Virus record (IMG/VR): IMGVR_UViG_3300020731_000051
Coordinates: 1-32,952 of that record
DNA length: 32,952 nucleotides
Reading direction: 5' to 3' (one strand)
Source of the DNA: a virus
Shown: positions 18,118-28,109 of the stretch, in pieces
Layout of the letters: each line of letters starts with the position of its first letter
Position numbering within the stretch: the first letter of the stretch is position 1
The notes under the pieces: generated by a model
The model's database searches: none
Told to the model about the DNA's origin: nothing
The model's input: only the letters and a program-made list of their open reading frames with translations
Translations under genes and position numbers: made by a program

Positions 18118-20034
18118 ATGGCCAATGGGCCAACTGGTCGACCATCGGCCAACAAATATAAAGTCGCGCCAGAGAGCAAAGTCTCAGCCTCTCAGGCTAA
18201 GCAGACGATTATCGAGCTAGTCACTAAGGGCTACAGCATCGCAGATGCTGTCAAGGTGACGGGTAAGTCAATCAAGTCCTACGAGTATTACCGTATGTCG
18301 GACGAGGATTTTAAGTCCGCGATTGACCTTGCTCGCGCCGTCCAGCGCCGAGACGGCGTGATTAGCGACGAGGACAAAGCGATCAGCTTTGAGGACTTTC
18401 GTGAGAAGTACCTAAACAGCAAGACCTTCGATCACCAGAGAAATATCATCTCGATGCTTGAGGAAGGTAAGCCTGCTTGGCTTCACGGCAGCATGACTTA
18501 CGAAGAAGGTTTTAGCAACTATGTGCTGGTGAACATGCCACCGGAACATGCTAAGTCGATGACAGTTTCAATTGACTACATTACCTATCGGATTTGTATT
18601 GACCCAAATATCCGTATCAAGATCGTGTCCAAAACGCTTACGATGGCAAAGGACTTTCTTTATGCGGTTAAGCAGAGGCTTACCCAGCCCGCTTACGCTG
18701 AACTTCAACGGCGCTATGCGCCCGCCGATGGCTACAAAGAGTCGGCAGATAAGTGGACCCAAGATGCGATCTACCTTGAGCGTGACTCAGGTGAAAAAGA
18801 TCCAACCCTTCAAGCATTGGGTATTGGCGGTCAGATCTATGGTGCCCGCGCAGACTTAATCGTTCTTGACGACTGCGTTACCTTGGCTAACGCCAACGAG
18901 TACGAAAAGCAGATTCGTTGGATCCAACAGGAAGTTTTGACCCGTGTTGGTCCCACAGGCAAGATCCTGGTAGTTGGCACTCGCGTAGATCCAGTGGATC
19001 TATACCGAGAAATGCGTAACCCAGATCGCTACCCTGAAGGTCGCTCACCTTGGACATATCTGGCTATGCCAGCGGTTCTTGAGTTTGCAGATGACCCAAA
19101 GGATTGGAAGACCTTGTGGCCACGCTCTGACAAGCCTTGGCTTGGAGATGACGCAAACCTAGGCGATGATGGATTGTATCCACGCTGGGACGGTCCGAAC
19201 CTTCGCAAGCGTCGCGGTGTTCTTGACCCAAAGACTTGGGCGATGGTTTACCAGCAACAGGATGTGGACAGCGAGGCTGTCTTTGCACCTGAGTGCGTTC
19301 GCGGTTCTGTTTCAGGTATGCGGTCATTTGGCCCGTTACTTTTAGGCGCACCTGGTCATCCAGCTGTACTCAACAGCAGTTACACGATTTGCTCTATGGA
19401 CCCAGCAATGTCCGGCGATACATTCTCGATCGCCTATGCTGGCGACAAGACAACCCAGAAGCGTTATGTGCTAGAGGCAAGCCGTATGCCTGCTCCTACA
19501 CCACAGCGCATCAGAGACTTGATCTTTGAATGGACTGAGAAATACAAGCCATCGGTCTGGGTCATTGAAAAGAACGCCTTTCAGTTGTTCTTGACAATGG
19601 ATGAAGAGATTAACCGATTCTTAGCCTCACGCGGTATTCGCCTTGTTCAGCACTACACCGGTGCCAACAAGATGGATGCTGAGTTTGGCGTAGCCTCAAT
19701 GGCTCCGCTCTTTGGTACTGTCGATAAACTCGGCAACCACATGGGCAACAACTTAATAGACTTGCCACGGTCAGACAATGAAGGCGTAAAATCGCTCATA
19801 GAGCAGCTCATCACTTGGTCCGCTGGCACCAAAAATAAACAAGACGGTTGCATGGCGCTTTGGTTCGCAGAGACTCAGATGCGCGATTACATCAACCAAG
19901 CAGGAGCCTATGGCGGCTCCTTTATCAAAAACCCATTCCAGACCCGCGATCAGCAAGCTCGTCGTCGGGTAATTAACATCGAAGAATATCAGCGTGAAAA
20001 AGAAAGATTAGCGGCTAACGGGGGTTACTTATAG
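18118..20034 (+). CDS. terL: Terminase large subunit with N-terminal HTH-like segment
   Basis: 638 residues from ATG 18118 with GTGGAG upstream. The ATPase has a degenerate Walker A in PPEHAKSMTV (about 141-150) and Walker B LIVLDD (247-252). The nuclease half begins near SMDPAMSGDTFSIAYAGD and continues with VWVIEKNAFQLF and a closing ITWSAG, as in RNase H-like terminases. Residues about 28-75 (TIIELVTKGYSIADAVKVTG and following) look like a small HTH domain, which could take the role of a separate small terminase; no terS gene is seen nearby. It pumps DNA into proheads. The TAG stop overlaps the portal GTG by one base. Confidence 0.9.
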   Translation: MANGPTGRPSANKYKVAPESKVSASQAKQTIIELVTKGYSIADAVKVTGKSIKSYEYYRMSDEDFKSAIDLARAVQRRDGVISDEDKAISFEDFREKYLNSKTFDHQRNIISMLEEGKPAWLHGSMTYEEGFSNYVLVNMPPEHAKSMTVSIDYITYRICIDPNIRIKIVSKTLTMAKDFLYAVKQRLTQPAYAELQRRYAPADGYKESADKWTQDAIYLERDSGEKDPTLQALGIGGQIYGARADLIVLDDCVTLANANEYEKQIRWIQQEVLTRVGPTGKILVVGTRVDPVDLYREMRNPDRYPEGRSPWTYLAMPAVLEFADDPKDWKTLWPRSDKPWLGDDANLGDDGLYPRWDGPNLRKRRGVLDPKTWAMVYQQQDVDSEAVFAPECVRGSVSGMRSFGPLLLGAPGHPAVLNSSYTICSMDPAMSGDTFSIAYAGDKTTQKRYVLEASRMPAPTPQRIRDLIFEWTEKYKPSVWVIEKNAFQLFLTMDEEINRFLASRGIRLVQHYTGANKMDAEFGVASMAPLFGTVDKLGNHMGNNLIDLPRSDNEGVKSLIEQLITWSAGTKNKQDGCMALWFAETQMRDYINQAGAYGGSFIKNPFQTRDQQARRRVINIEEYQREKERLAANGGYL

Positions 20035-21818
20035 TGCTAGAGATTGACCAGATCGGAGATAAACTCCGTAAACTGCGCGCTCACTATTTCGCACGTGACT
20101 CGCGTTATGATGACCTATTGGCCATCCGTCAAGGCAAAATCGATCAAGTGTTTCCTGGCATGTTCTCAGAGGACTATCCAAAGCCAATGATCGCTAACTT
20201 CATCGATGTTGCCGCCCGCGACGTTGCTGAAGTTATTGCTCCGCTTCCTGCTTTCAACTGCATGACAACCAACACCACTTCGGATGCTGCTCGTCGTCGT
20301 GCTGATAAGCGCACCATGATTGCCGCTGGTTACCGCGACACGGCCAACCTTCAGACCATGATGTACACCGGTGCTGATCGTTACCTTACCTTTGGCTGGT
20401 TGCCATTCATCATTGAGCCAGACTTTGAGAACAAGCGCCCAATGATCCGCATTGATTCACCTATCGGTGCCTATCCAGAGTTTGATAGATTCTCACGCCT
20501 TGTCTCTTACTCAAAGCGTTATGTCAAGACTGTTCGTGAATTGATTAACGACTTTCCTGAGCATGAGTCTGTTATCCGCGGTCAGTATGAGAACCGCAAC
20601 TCTGAGCGCATCCTTGAGATGTATCGCTACCAAGACAAAGATCAGATGGTCTTGTTCTTGCCAGAGCGTAACAACTTTGTTCTTTCACGCGTTGAAAATG
20701 AACTAGGTGAAATTCCTGTAGCCATTGCGCTACGCCCAGGCGTTGACTCAGATGAGCACCAACGCGGTCAGTTCGATGACATTATGTGGGTACAAGTTGC
20801 TCGCTCACGCTTTGCTTCGCTCACACTTGAAGCAGCACAGAAGGCAGTTCAAGCACCGTTTGCTTTGCCTTCAGATGTTAATGTGCTTGAGATTGGCCCA
20901 GATGCAACTATCCGCTCTGCCAACCCACAGCAGATCCGTCGTGTAGATCTTAACCTTCCAGCCAATATCTTCCAAGAGAACGAGATTCTCGATCAGGAAA
21001 TGCGTACTGGCTCACGCTATCCAGAAGGCCGTCTAGGTCAGCAGTCTGGTTCGATCGTTACAGGTCGTGGCGTAGAAGCATTGATGGGTGGCTTTGATAC
21101 TCAAGTCAAGACAGCCCAAGGTGTATTTGCAGAAACATTCCGTGAGGTTATTCGTCTGTGCTTTATGATGGACGAAAAGATGTTTGGCGATGTTACAAAG
21201 GAAGTTCGTGGCATTAATGCCGGTGCTCCTTATGTCGTCACCTACACACCAAAGGAAGACATTAAGGGTGACTACACCTGCGATGTAACCTATGGCATGA
21301 TGGCTGGTCTTGATCCAAACCGTGCGCTTGTCTTCGGACTACAAGCCCGTGGCGACAAGCTAATCAGCCGTGACTTTTTGCGTCGCCAAATGCCTTGGGA
21401 AATGAACGTTACCCAAGAAGAAGAGCGAGTCGAAGTAGAAGAACTGCGCGATAGTTTGATGCAAGCAGTTGCATCTTATGCCAATGCTCTTCCACAAATT
21501 GCAATGCAAGGTGGCGATCCTTCAAAGGTTATTAACGCCATTGCTAAGGTTATTCAAGGTCGTCAAAAAGGCGATCCAATTGAAGAAATTGTAGCTGAAG
21601 CATTTGCTCCTGAACCAGCACCAGAACAGCCACAAGCTGCTGGTCTGCCAGGACAACCACCTCAAGCACCTGGAGCACAACCAGGGCAACCACCGATGGC
21701 TATGCCGGCACCTCAACAAGGCCAAGGTGGCTCTGCTTTGCAACAACTACTAGCCGGCCTTTCGTCTTCTGGAGCACCGCAGTTAGCTGCGTCAGTTTCC
21801 AGAAGGTCGCCAGCCTAA
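20034..21818 (+). CDS. Portal protein
   Basis: 594 residues from GTG 20034. The helical N-terminus (KLRKLRAHYFARDSRYDDLL) and the PKPMIANFIDVAARDVAEVIAP segment are typical of actinophage portals. The middle holds clip and wing-like regions, and the C-terminal 80 residues are Pro, Gln and Ala rich (PEQPQAAGLPGQPPQAPG). Position right after the terminase agrees. It forms the dodecameric vertex through which DNA passes. The low-complexity tail may contact the scaffold or internal proteins. Confidence 0.88.
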   Translation: MLEIDQIGDKLRKLRAHYFARDSRYDDLLAIRQGKIDQVFPGMFSEDYPKPMIANFIDVAARDVAEVIAPLPAFNCMTTNTTSDAARRRADKRTMIAAGYRDTANLQTMMYTGADRYLTFGWLPFIIEPDFENKRPMIRIDSPIGAYPEFDRFSRLVSYSKRYVKTVRELINDFPEHESVIRGQYENRNSERILEMYRYQDKDQMVLFLPERNNFVLSRVENELGEIPVAIALRPGVDSDEHQRGQFDDIMWVQVARSRFASLTLEAAQKAVQAPFALPSDVNVLEIGPDATIRSANPQQIRRVDLNLPANIFQENEILDQEMRTGSRYPEGRLGQQSGSIVTGRGVEALMGGFDTQVKTAQGVFAETFREVIRLCFMMDEKMFGDVTKEVRGINAGAPYVVTYTPKEDIKGDYTCDVTYGMMAGLDPNRALVFGLQARGDKLISRDFLRRQMPWEMNVTQEEERVEVEELRDSLMQAVASYANALPQIAMQGGDPSKVINAIAKVIQGRQKGDPIEEIVAEAFAPEPAPEQPQAAGLPGQPPQAPGAQPGQPPMAMPAPQQGQGGSALQQLLAGLSSSGAPQLAASVSRRSPA

Positions 21819-21859
21819 CGTTATTGGCGATCAACTCAATTCCCTATAGGAGAAATAAA

Positions 21860-22066
21860 ATGGCAGTATTCAAATCAAGTCTACAATCACCACCAGTTAA
21901 GGTGAAGCTACAAGGCGGACACTCATCTTCTGACGCAACAACACAGAAGACAAAGATCCAATCTGCTCCATCCGTTAAAGCAACAGGTAAGTCAGATGTT
22001 AAGTACACAGTTCAGCCTTCAGGAACAAAAGGCACAGGCACAACTGCCGGAAAGCCAATGAAGTAA
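21860..22066 (+). CDS. 68-aa basic hypothetical protein
   Basis: ATG 21860 with AGGAG at 21848-21852; the frame start at 21824 is not supported. The product is Lys, Ser, Thr and Gln rich with no hydrophobic core (TTQKTKIQSAPSVKATGKS), probably disordered. It lies between the portal and the other putative virion genes. Function unknown; a DNA- or portal-associated role is possible because of the charge. Confidence 0.65.
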   Translation: MAVFKSSLQSPPVKVKLQGGHSSSDATTQKTKIQSAPSVKATGKSDVKYTVQPSGTKGTGTTAGKPMK

Positions 22067-22069
22067 ATT

Positions 22070-22288
22070 ATGCACGAAGAAGAGAGCGATGAGTTTGATG
22101 GCGTACTTTCCGCTTGGGATATATTCGCTCTCTTTGCGCATTTATTAAAAGATTTGTTTGTAAGTTTTGCAAAGTTTTTTGATGTATTGAGCGACATGGC
22201 TCTGCATCAAGCAAATGTCGTGGAAGACCAAAAGTTGTTCCACGATGATGTTGTCCGTACCATTGAGACTATTACAGAGGGTGAGTGA
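22070..22288 (+). CDS. 72-aa helical hypothetical protein
   Basis: ATG 22070 is three bases after the previous stop. The protein has an acidic start (EEESDEFDG) and an amphipathic to hydrophobic helix (WDIFALFAHLLKDLFVSFAKFF) that may associate with membrane or protein. No clear ribosome site is present beyond GAAG in the previous stop region. No family is recognised. Confidence 0.55.
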   Translation: MHEEESDEFDGVLSAWDIFALFAHLLKDLFVSFAKFFDVLSDMALHQANVVEDQKLFHDDVVRTIETITEGE

Positions 22289-22290
22289 TT

Positions 22291-22770
22291 ATGGCAGGCA
22301 AAGGTGGCTATCAAGCTCCAGCACGTCCAGCTGTTCAATCAGGCCCAGGGGCTTTAAGCCAACGCACCGATGGCGGACCTGCATCTAAGCAAGCAATGCG
22401 CTATGTCAGTGGCATGCCAAACTACGGCGATGGCACAGATATGATGCAGATTCAAAGCGGTGCTCCGATGGCTGCTACGCCATCTCCAACGCCAGTATCG
22501 CCATCACAGATGGCGCAGGCAGCACAGCAACAACAACCACAAGGCCAACCACAAGCGCCTATCACACCACTGACTGCTCCAACACAGCGTCCTAATGAGC
22601 CAGTTACTGCTGGCGCAGCGCTTGGCCCTGGTCCTGGACCAGAAGCACTTGGCATTATGCCAGGCATGCAACAAGGTGGTACATCAGCAAAGCAAGTAGT
22701 TCAAGCATTGGCAGCGCATCCAGACGCATCGCCAGAATTGCAGAGTCTTGCAGCAGCATTGGGGAAGTAA
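22291..22770 (+). CDS. Pro/Gln-rich hypothetical virion-region protein
   Basis: 159 residues from ATG 22291, with GAGGGTGAG upstream (GTG 22285 is the alternative). It begins MAGKGGYQAPARPAVQSG and continues GALSQRTDGGPAS, a wording I associate with actinophage proteins encoded after the portal. The middle is Gln and Pro rich, and the C-terminus (KQVVQALAAHPDASPELQSL) is a short helix pair. It may be a scaffold-like or virion assembly factor. Function unknown. Confidence 0.65.
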   Translation: MAGKGGYQAPARPAVQSGPGALSQRTDGGPASKQAMRYVSGMPNYGDGTDMMQIQSGAPMAATPSPTPVSPSQMAQAAQQQQPQGQPQAPITPLTAPTQRPNEPVTAGAALGPGPGPEALGIMPGMQQGGTSAKQVVQALAAHPDASPELQSLAAALGK

Positions 22771-25700
22771 TTGTCAAACACAATGCCACTTCCACCATCA
22801 AATCAGCCTACCGTCGCGTCGGCTAACGCAGCAGCAAAAGGCTACCCAGATGCTGTACAGAAGGCACCAGTTGAAATGGCTGGCGCTATTCAGTCAGGCA
22901 ACTCAGATGCTCCTGGCGCAGTAGCCGCTACAACACATGTTATTGCCACATCAAATGCTGTTGACCAACACCAACAGATGTACAACTCAAAGTCATGGTG
23001 GCAGACAGCCCTTGGCGATGTAGGTAAGGTTATTACCGCAACGCCTATCATTGGCACGGTTGCTCGCTGGGCAAACAAAGGTTTGCAAGAAGTACAAAGC
23101 GACTACAAGTTTATTCACTCAGTTTATACAGATCATGGTTTTGCACAGGGCTTGCTAGCAACGCTAGGCGTTGGTCTTGGTGCGACCGTTGGTTCTCTTG
23201 CAGGTCCAGAAGGTACAGCGCTAGGCGCTGCCTTTGCCGCATCTTTAGAGCGTGACATTGGCGGTCAACTTATTCCGTCATATCAAAAGTCTTACCAAAA
23301 GTCTATCGATCCAAACTATCAAGTTTCTATTGGTCGTGACCTTTCCAACCTTGCCGGTGACTTGCCAGGCTTACATACTTTGAAGAATACAAACTACGGC
23401 CTTGGTCAGTTTGTATCTGGCGTAACCGATGCTGCATTTGACTTTGAAGCAGATCCGCTAGCCAACGCAGGTAAAGTTGCTGGCGCACTTAAGTCAGGCA
23501 AATACCTTGAGTATAAGCCAGCAGTTGACTCTGAAGGCCAGATTATTAAGAACGCCAATGGCGATCCTAAGTTAGTTCTGGACGGCAACGGCAAGCCAAT
23601 TATTCAGGCTACCATTCCTTTGGCTCGCAACTCAGAGGCTGCAACTAACTTCTTGATGAGCCTATCTTCAGGTCGTGCTTTGAGCAGCGAGATGGTGCAA
23701 GCAGCCTACGATGGTTCACTTGTATCTAACGCACTTGGCGGTAAAGTACTTAACCCAGTCAAGCAAGCCTTTGACCATATTGCCACACTCAATAACCCAG
23801 TAGAAATTCAACTGGCTTACCCTGGCTCTAACTTTGACCAAGTCATGCTTACAAAGTTGGCTAACGCTAAGACCGGTCAAGAAGTTGCTGATGAAATTGG
23901 CAAGTCTATTTACTCAGGTGAAATGGACGAGCGGGCTATGCCTGCTACTGCAATTTCTCTACCTACCCGTACTCTTGCTCGTCAGTTTGGCGGAACAGTA
24001 CAGCAAGCAATTCTTAAGCGAGCTGGCGATACAACAGTAGCCAACGAGCGCAACCTGCTATTGCCAAAGGCTATGCCTGTGCTCGATGAGCAAGGCAATC
24101 AGGTTTACAAGACCGTTACCAAAGATGGCGTAGACACTCAAGTCCCACAAATGAAAATGCAATGGGGCGGGTTGTATACTAAGAACGCAGATACTTGGAA
24201 TGGTTGGAACGCTCTTGCTGGCAAGATCCGTACCTTTACCGGTTACAAGGCTCTGACAATCAACAAGAAGTTGCTTGAGCAATCAGGAGAGAAGTTTAAC
24301 TTTGATGACCACGGTGCTGGTACTGCTCTGTATAACATGTTCTATTACGCCATGCCACGTGATGTTGCATTGGAAAAAGCATCTGCAATTATGGCTGCGC
24401 CTACTGAAGGTGCAAAGCAAGCGCTTTACGCTCAAGGCGTTAAGGAAGTAATTAAGGCTGCTGGCTTGCCGGATGACAGCAACATTGTGGATCGTGTTAT
24501 GTCCCACGCTCAACGCATCACCACAGGTGGTATGCGCAACAGCGGTAACTACGGCAACGACACAGATGGCAATGTGCTAGGCACAATTGCTCCTAAGCAG
24601 AACTACACCGTAGATGGCGTAGATGCTATTCCCAACGATGAATTTGAAGCAGCACTGTGGGCATACCAACGCGGTGCTAACGCATTTATCAACTTCAAAG
24701 AGTTGCGCAACGCTATGCGCCAAACAACAGTACACGGCATGATGTACTCAAAGGCTGACGATTTTTGGTCTTATTACACCGACAAAATCTTTGCACCACT
24801 TAGCCTTTTCACAACAGGCTTTGGTCTTCGCGTAGCCGGTTCTGAAGCACTACACCAAGTTATCCGTAATGGTCTTGGTTCATACATCGGTGACCGCATT
24901 GCGTTCAGCGGTGCTAAATACAAGTTTAAGAACATGTCTGCCGATGAGTTGGCTGCTGCTAGAGAGCGTCTAGCCATGAAGGGTACGCCTGCTGCGCAGG
25001 CTCTTGCCGATCATGCTGCTCAGATGTTGACAGATGAAGACCATGCTGGTCTTGTTGAAAACCCAGATAAGGCGATCAACGAAAACTCAATCACAAAGAT
25101 GATTGATGAGAAGAACGATGTAGCAGATCAGCTGCAAGCGGTTGCGGATAAAAACCCATTGGTTAAGCAGATCGCTGCTGCCCGTGGCTTGATCCGCCCA
25201 TTTGGCTATATCTCAAGCAAGGTTGCTCCTTACCTTCCTAGCAACAAGCTAGATGTTATGTTGGACTGGTTGGTCCACATGCACGGTTTGAGCATCCCAG
25301 CTGGCGTTGCATCAGATCACTTGGCTCACTACTCACTCAATGCTGCAGAACGCGCATCACAGTTTGCAGAGCAATACGGTCATGGCGCTACAGGTATGGA
25401 TGACATTACATCCCTTACCGGTCAAGATCCTCATTACCACATTTACTGGGCGCAGAATTTGTCCAAGTTGCGTAACGAGAAGATGGCTCAAGATATTGCA
25501 AATGATTATTTGCGTCTATCAAAAGACCCACAATTCCAAGCATTGTCTAACCAAGATAAATGGGCGCAAGTTCAGCAACTCCATCAGGCTCGCATTGAAA
25601 ATCCTAAGAACTATGCAGATCTACGCGACACAATGGTTGGTCTACGCAACGGCGATCCTGCTTCGTTCTCAAGCAACCAAGTCAAGGCTTTTGCCGGACT

Positions 25701-27618
25701 TGTGCAAGGTAAAGATGGAACTATCCACGACAACCTTATTCAGAACATTGCAGATGGCATGCCTACAAAGGCTGTCGATCTAAAGCAAATTCCTGCTATC
25801 CAAAGCCCGCTCAAGGTTCTTGGTCGTGAGCCACGCAACACTTACGACAATCCGCTACAGCGTGTTATCCAGATGGGTTATCGCACATTTATCAATCCAG
25901 TAATGGATGGCATTTCACGTGAGCCTATCTTTGGTCATTACCTATATGAAAATTACCGCAGCCTGCAACCATTGCTAGATTCTGGCAAGATTAGCAAGGC
26001 AGAGGCTTTGCAGTTTGCGGGTCAAAAGGCAGTTATCAACATGGTGCCTTTGATCCACAACCCTGCTTTGCGTAGCCAGTTCTCAGTTCTATCTCGTAAC
26101 TTGCTACCGTTCTACTTTGCTCAAGAGCAGGCTATTAAGCGTTATGGTCGCTTGGCTTATCAAGCCCCACAGGCGTTTCGTGACTTTCAGATGATTAACC
26201 ATGGCATTAACAACCCTGGCTTTGTTCACACCGATTCAAGCGGTAACAAGTACATGGTTTATCCGCTCATTGGTGAGTTTGGCAATGCCGCTGTACGCGG
26301 TCTAAATGCCCTTGGCATTAGTTCATTTGATGGCTTGCCAGAGTCTGTTACCGGCAATGTCAACTCACTTGCCTCAGTTTTGCCAGAAGCAAAAATGCCA
26401 GGACTTAACCCATTGGCAACCATCCCACTTGGCGCATTGTCTAATCACTTCCCATGGGCAAGCAAGATTACAAATGTAGCCACAGGTGGTTATCCTGCTA
26501 GCAACTGGCTAGATGCAATTCTGCCTAACTCAGCCATGCGTGACATTTTCAACGGCATGATGATGGATGACAAGGAAAGCAGCGTTCACAACGCCATCCT
26601 TTCAGCCATTGCCGCTGCTTACTACCATGGCGATTTGCCAGATAACTTCTCGTCCTTGCCTGCTTCGGTTCAACAGCAGTACATGGATCGTATCGACAAC
26701 AACGCTCGAACAAACTTGTTCATGAAGGGCATTTTGTCGTTCTTCCTACCGCTTGCTCCGAATGTCAGCAACGACTATTACGACAAGAACTTGCAAAGCC
26801 TACGCTCTGAATTTCAAAGCCTGCAAAGCCAGATCAATCCAGATACAGGCAAGCAGTACACATTGCCAGAGGCAACCAGCAAGTTCCTTGCTGAGCATGG
26901 TAGCCGTGCAGTTTCCTACACCGCTTACACAACCCAGACTGGCACCTCTGGTGCCGATCTGCCATTAAACGATCAGACCCTTACTTGGTTAAACCAAAAC
27001 GGCGATTTGATGAACAAGTACAAGTTTGGTGCTGCTTATCTCATCCCACAGACCAAAGCTGGGGCAGATGCTTTGCAGGTTGAAAATGATTTGCTGACAA
27101 AGCAACTTCGCTCAAAAGATACACCACAAGATTTTCTTGATTCTGTGTATATTCAAGCAGGTTGGGCAGAGGTAGCGCCAATGTACAACGCTTACCAGAC
27201 TGCGCTTAAGCAAGCCCGTGATAGCGGCAACCGTCAGGCTGTATACCAATACACTCAAGAGTGGAATAACTACGCTTCAACGGTAGCTGCGCATAACCCA
27301 ACATGGTATGCAGATTATCAAAACCCAAGCCGCAAAAATATGGCTAGCCAATCGCTAGCAGATTTTGAGGCTATGGATAAGGCTGGCAAGTTGACTGGTC
27401 CACAGGCTCAAGGCATTAAGTCTTTGATGACCGAGTATCAGGCTTATCATCAACTTCTACTTAACAACACAATTACCGTTGGCGGTATAACAAAGCACAC
27501 TGCTGAGTACTCAAATATCCAGAACGAATGGTTTAATTACCTAACCGCTCTCGAGGCAAACCCAGCAACTGCAAATTTAACAAATGTAATTAACGGCGTA
27601 TTTAAGAGGGTGAGTTAA
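22771..27618 (+). CDS. Very large (1615-aa) putative internal virion protein
   Basis: TTG 22771 directly follows the previous stop; ATG 22783 (MPLPP) is the alternative. A Gly/Ala-rich hydrophobic stretch (LLATLGVGLGATVGSLAG) at about residues 130-150 is followed by long helical, mostly soluble regions. Toward the C-terminus come LLPFYFAQEQAIKRYGRLAY and amphipathic helices. The size, the hydrophobic stretch and the position before scaffold suit an ejection or internal virion protein (gp16-like role) or a tape-measure-like protein. No protease, transglycosylase or polymerase motif was recognised by eye. It stands in an unusual place, between portal and capsid. Confidence 0.6.
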   Translation: MSNTMPLPPSNQPTVASANAAAKGYPDAVQKAPVEMAGAIQSGNSDAPGAVAATTHVIATSNAVDQHQQMYNSKSWWQTALGDVGKVITATPIIGTVARWANKGLQEVQSDYKFIHSVYTDHGFAQGLLATLGVGLGATVGSLAGPEGTALGAAFAASLERDIGGQLIPSYQKSYQKSIDPNYQVSIGRDLSNLAGDLPGLHTLKNTNYGLGQFVSGVTDAAFDFEADPLANAGKVAGALKSGKYLEYKPAVDSEGQIIKNANGDPKLVLDGNGKPIIQATIPLARNSEAATNFLMSLSSGRALSSEMVQAAYDGSLVSNALGGKVLNPVKQAFDHIATLNNPVEIQLAYPGSNFDQVMLTKLANAKTGQEVADEIGKSIYSGEMDERAMPATAISLPTRTLARQFGGTVQQAILKRAGDTTVANERNLLLPKAMPVLDEQGNQVYKTVTKDGVDTQVPQMKMQWGGLYTKNADTWNGWNALAGKIRTFTGYKALTINKKLLEQSGEKFNFDDHGAGTALYNMFYYAMPRDVALEKASAIMAAPTEGAKQALYAQGVKEVIKAAGLPDDSNIVDRVMSHAQRITTGGMRNSGNYGNDTDGNVLGTIAPKQNYTVDGVDAIPNDEFEAALWAYQRGANAFINFKELRNAMRQTTVHGMMYSKADDFWSYYTDKIFAPLSLFTTGFGLRVAGSEALHQVIRNGLGSYIGDRIAFSGAKYKFKNMSADELAAARERLAMKGTPAAQALADHAAQMLTDEDHAGLVENPDKAINENSITKMIDEKNDVADQLQAVADKNPLVKQIAAARGLIRPFGYISSKVAPYLPSNKLDVMLDWLVHMHGLSIPAGVASDHLAHYSLNAAERASQFAEQYGHGATGMDDITSLTGQDPHYHIYWAQNLSKLRNEKMAQDIANDYLRLSKDPQFQALSNQDKWAQVQQLHQARIENPKNYADLRDTMVGLRNGDPASFSSNQVKAFAGLVQGKDGTIHDNLIQNIADGMPTKAVDLKQIPAIQSPLKVLGREPRNTYDNPLQRVIQMGYRTFINPVMDGISREPIFGHYLYENYRSLQPLLDSGKISKAEALQFAGQKAVINMVPLIHNPALRSQFSVLSRNLLPFYFAQEQAIKRYGRLAYQAPQAFRDFQMINHGINNPGFVHTDSSGNKYMVYPLIGEFGNAAVRGLNALGISSFDGLPESVTGNVNSLASVLPEAKMPGLNPLATIPLGALSNHFPWASKITNVATGGYPASNWLDAILPNSAMRDIFNGMMMDDKESSVHNAILSAIAAAYYHGDLPDNFSSLPASVQQQYMDRIDNNARTNLFMKGILSFFLPLAPNVSNDYYDKNLQSLRSEFQSLQSQINPDTGKQYTLPEATSKFLAEHGSRAVSYTAYTTQTGTSGADLPLNDQTLTWLNQNGDLMNKYKFGAAYLIPQTKAGADALQVENDLLTKQLRSKDTPQDFLDSVYIQAGWAEVAPMYNAYQTALKQARDSGNRQAVYQYTQEWNNYASTVAAHNPTWYADYQNPSRKNMASQSLADFEAMDKAGKLTGPQAQGIKSLMTEYQAYHQLLLNNTITVGGITKHTAEYSNIQNEWFNYLTALEANPATANLTNVINGVFKRVS

Positions 27619-28109
27619 TGTCTGGTAGCACTGGTTCAGCTGGTACATCTGGTTCTGGCAATACAGGAGCAACAGGTTCAGCTGCTGCTGCCTTGGCGGC
27701 ATTTGATTCAAACGCCAACAGCCCTTACTTCACTCCTTCAACTTACAAAGTAAGTCAACTTACTCAAACATCACAGCCTGACATTACTTCTCTTGTAAAC
27801 AGTGCTATGCTTAACCTTGTAGGTCGTGCTGCTACACCGCAAGAAATTGCCACATATGGCACAGAACTTCTTGCTGCCGAAAAAGCCAATACTGGGCTTG
27901 AAAGCACACAAACCACCTACCAATCTAGCGGTGCTGGATATGGCAAGAAGGGTGCAACCACTGGTCAAACATTATCAACCGGCGTTGACCCAACGGCATT
28001 TATCGAAAACTTGATCCGAGGTACAGCAGATGCTCGCGTATATCAAGCAGCAACTCAATACATGCAAGCAATCCAAGAGTCTAATAACAAGTATAAGGGT
28101 GGGTTTTAA
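27618..28109 (+). CDS. Gly/Ser/Thr-rich small virion-region protein
   Basis: 163 residues, ATG 27618 overlapping the previous stop (TAATG). It starts with SGSTGSAGTSGSGNTGATG, a disordered linker, then a helical domain with AMLNLVGRAATPQEIATYGTEL, a pattern also present in the 424-aa neighbour's style. The end (RVYQAATQYMQAIQESNNKY) is a long helix. It ends TAATG on the next gene. Unknown function; likely part of the same virion complex as the neighbours. Confidence 0.6.
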   Translation: MSGSTGSAGTSGSGNTGATGSAAAALAAFDSNANSPYFTPSTYKVSQLTQTSQPDITSLVNSAMLNLVGRAATPQEIATYGTELLAAEKANTGLESTQTTYQSSGAGYGKKGATTGQTLSTGVDPTAFIENLIRGTADARVYQAATQYMQAIQESNNKYKGGF

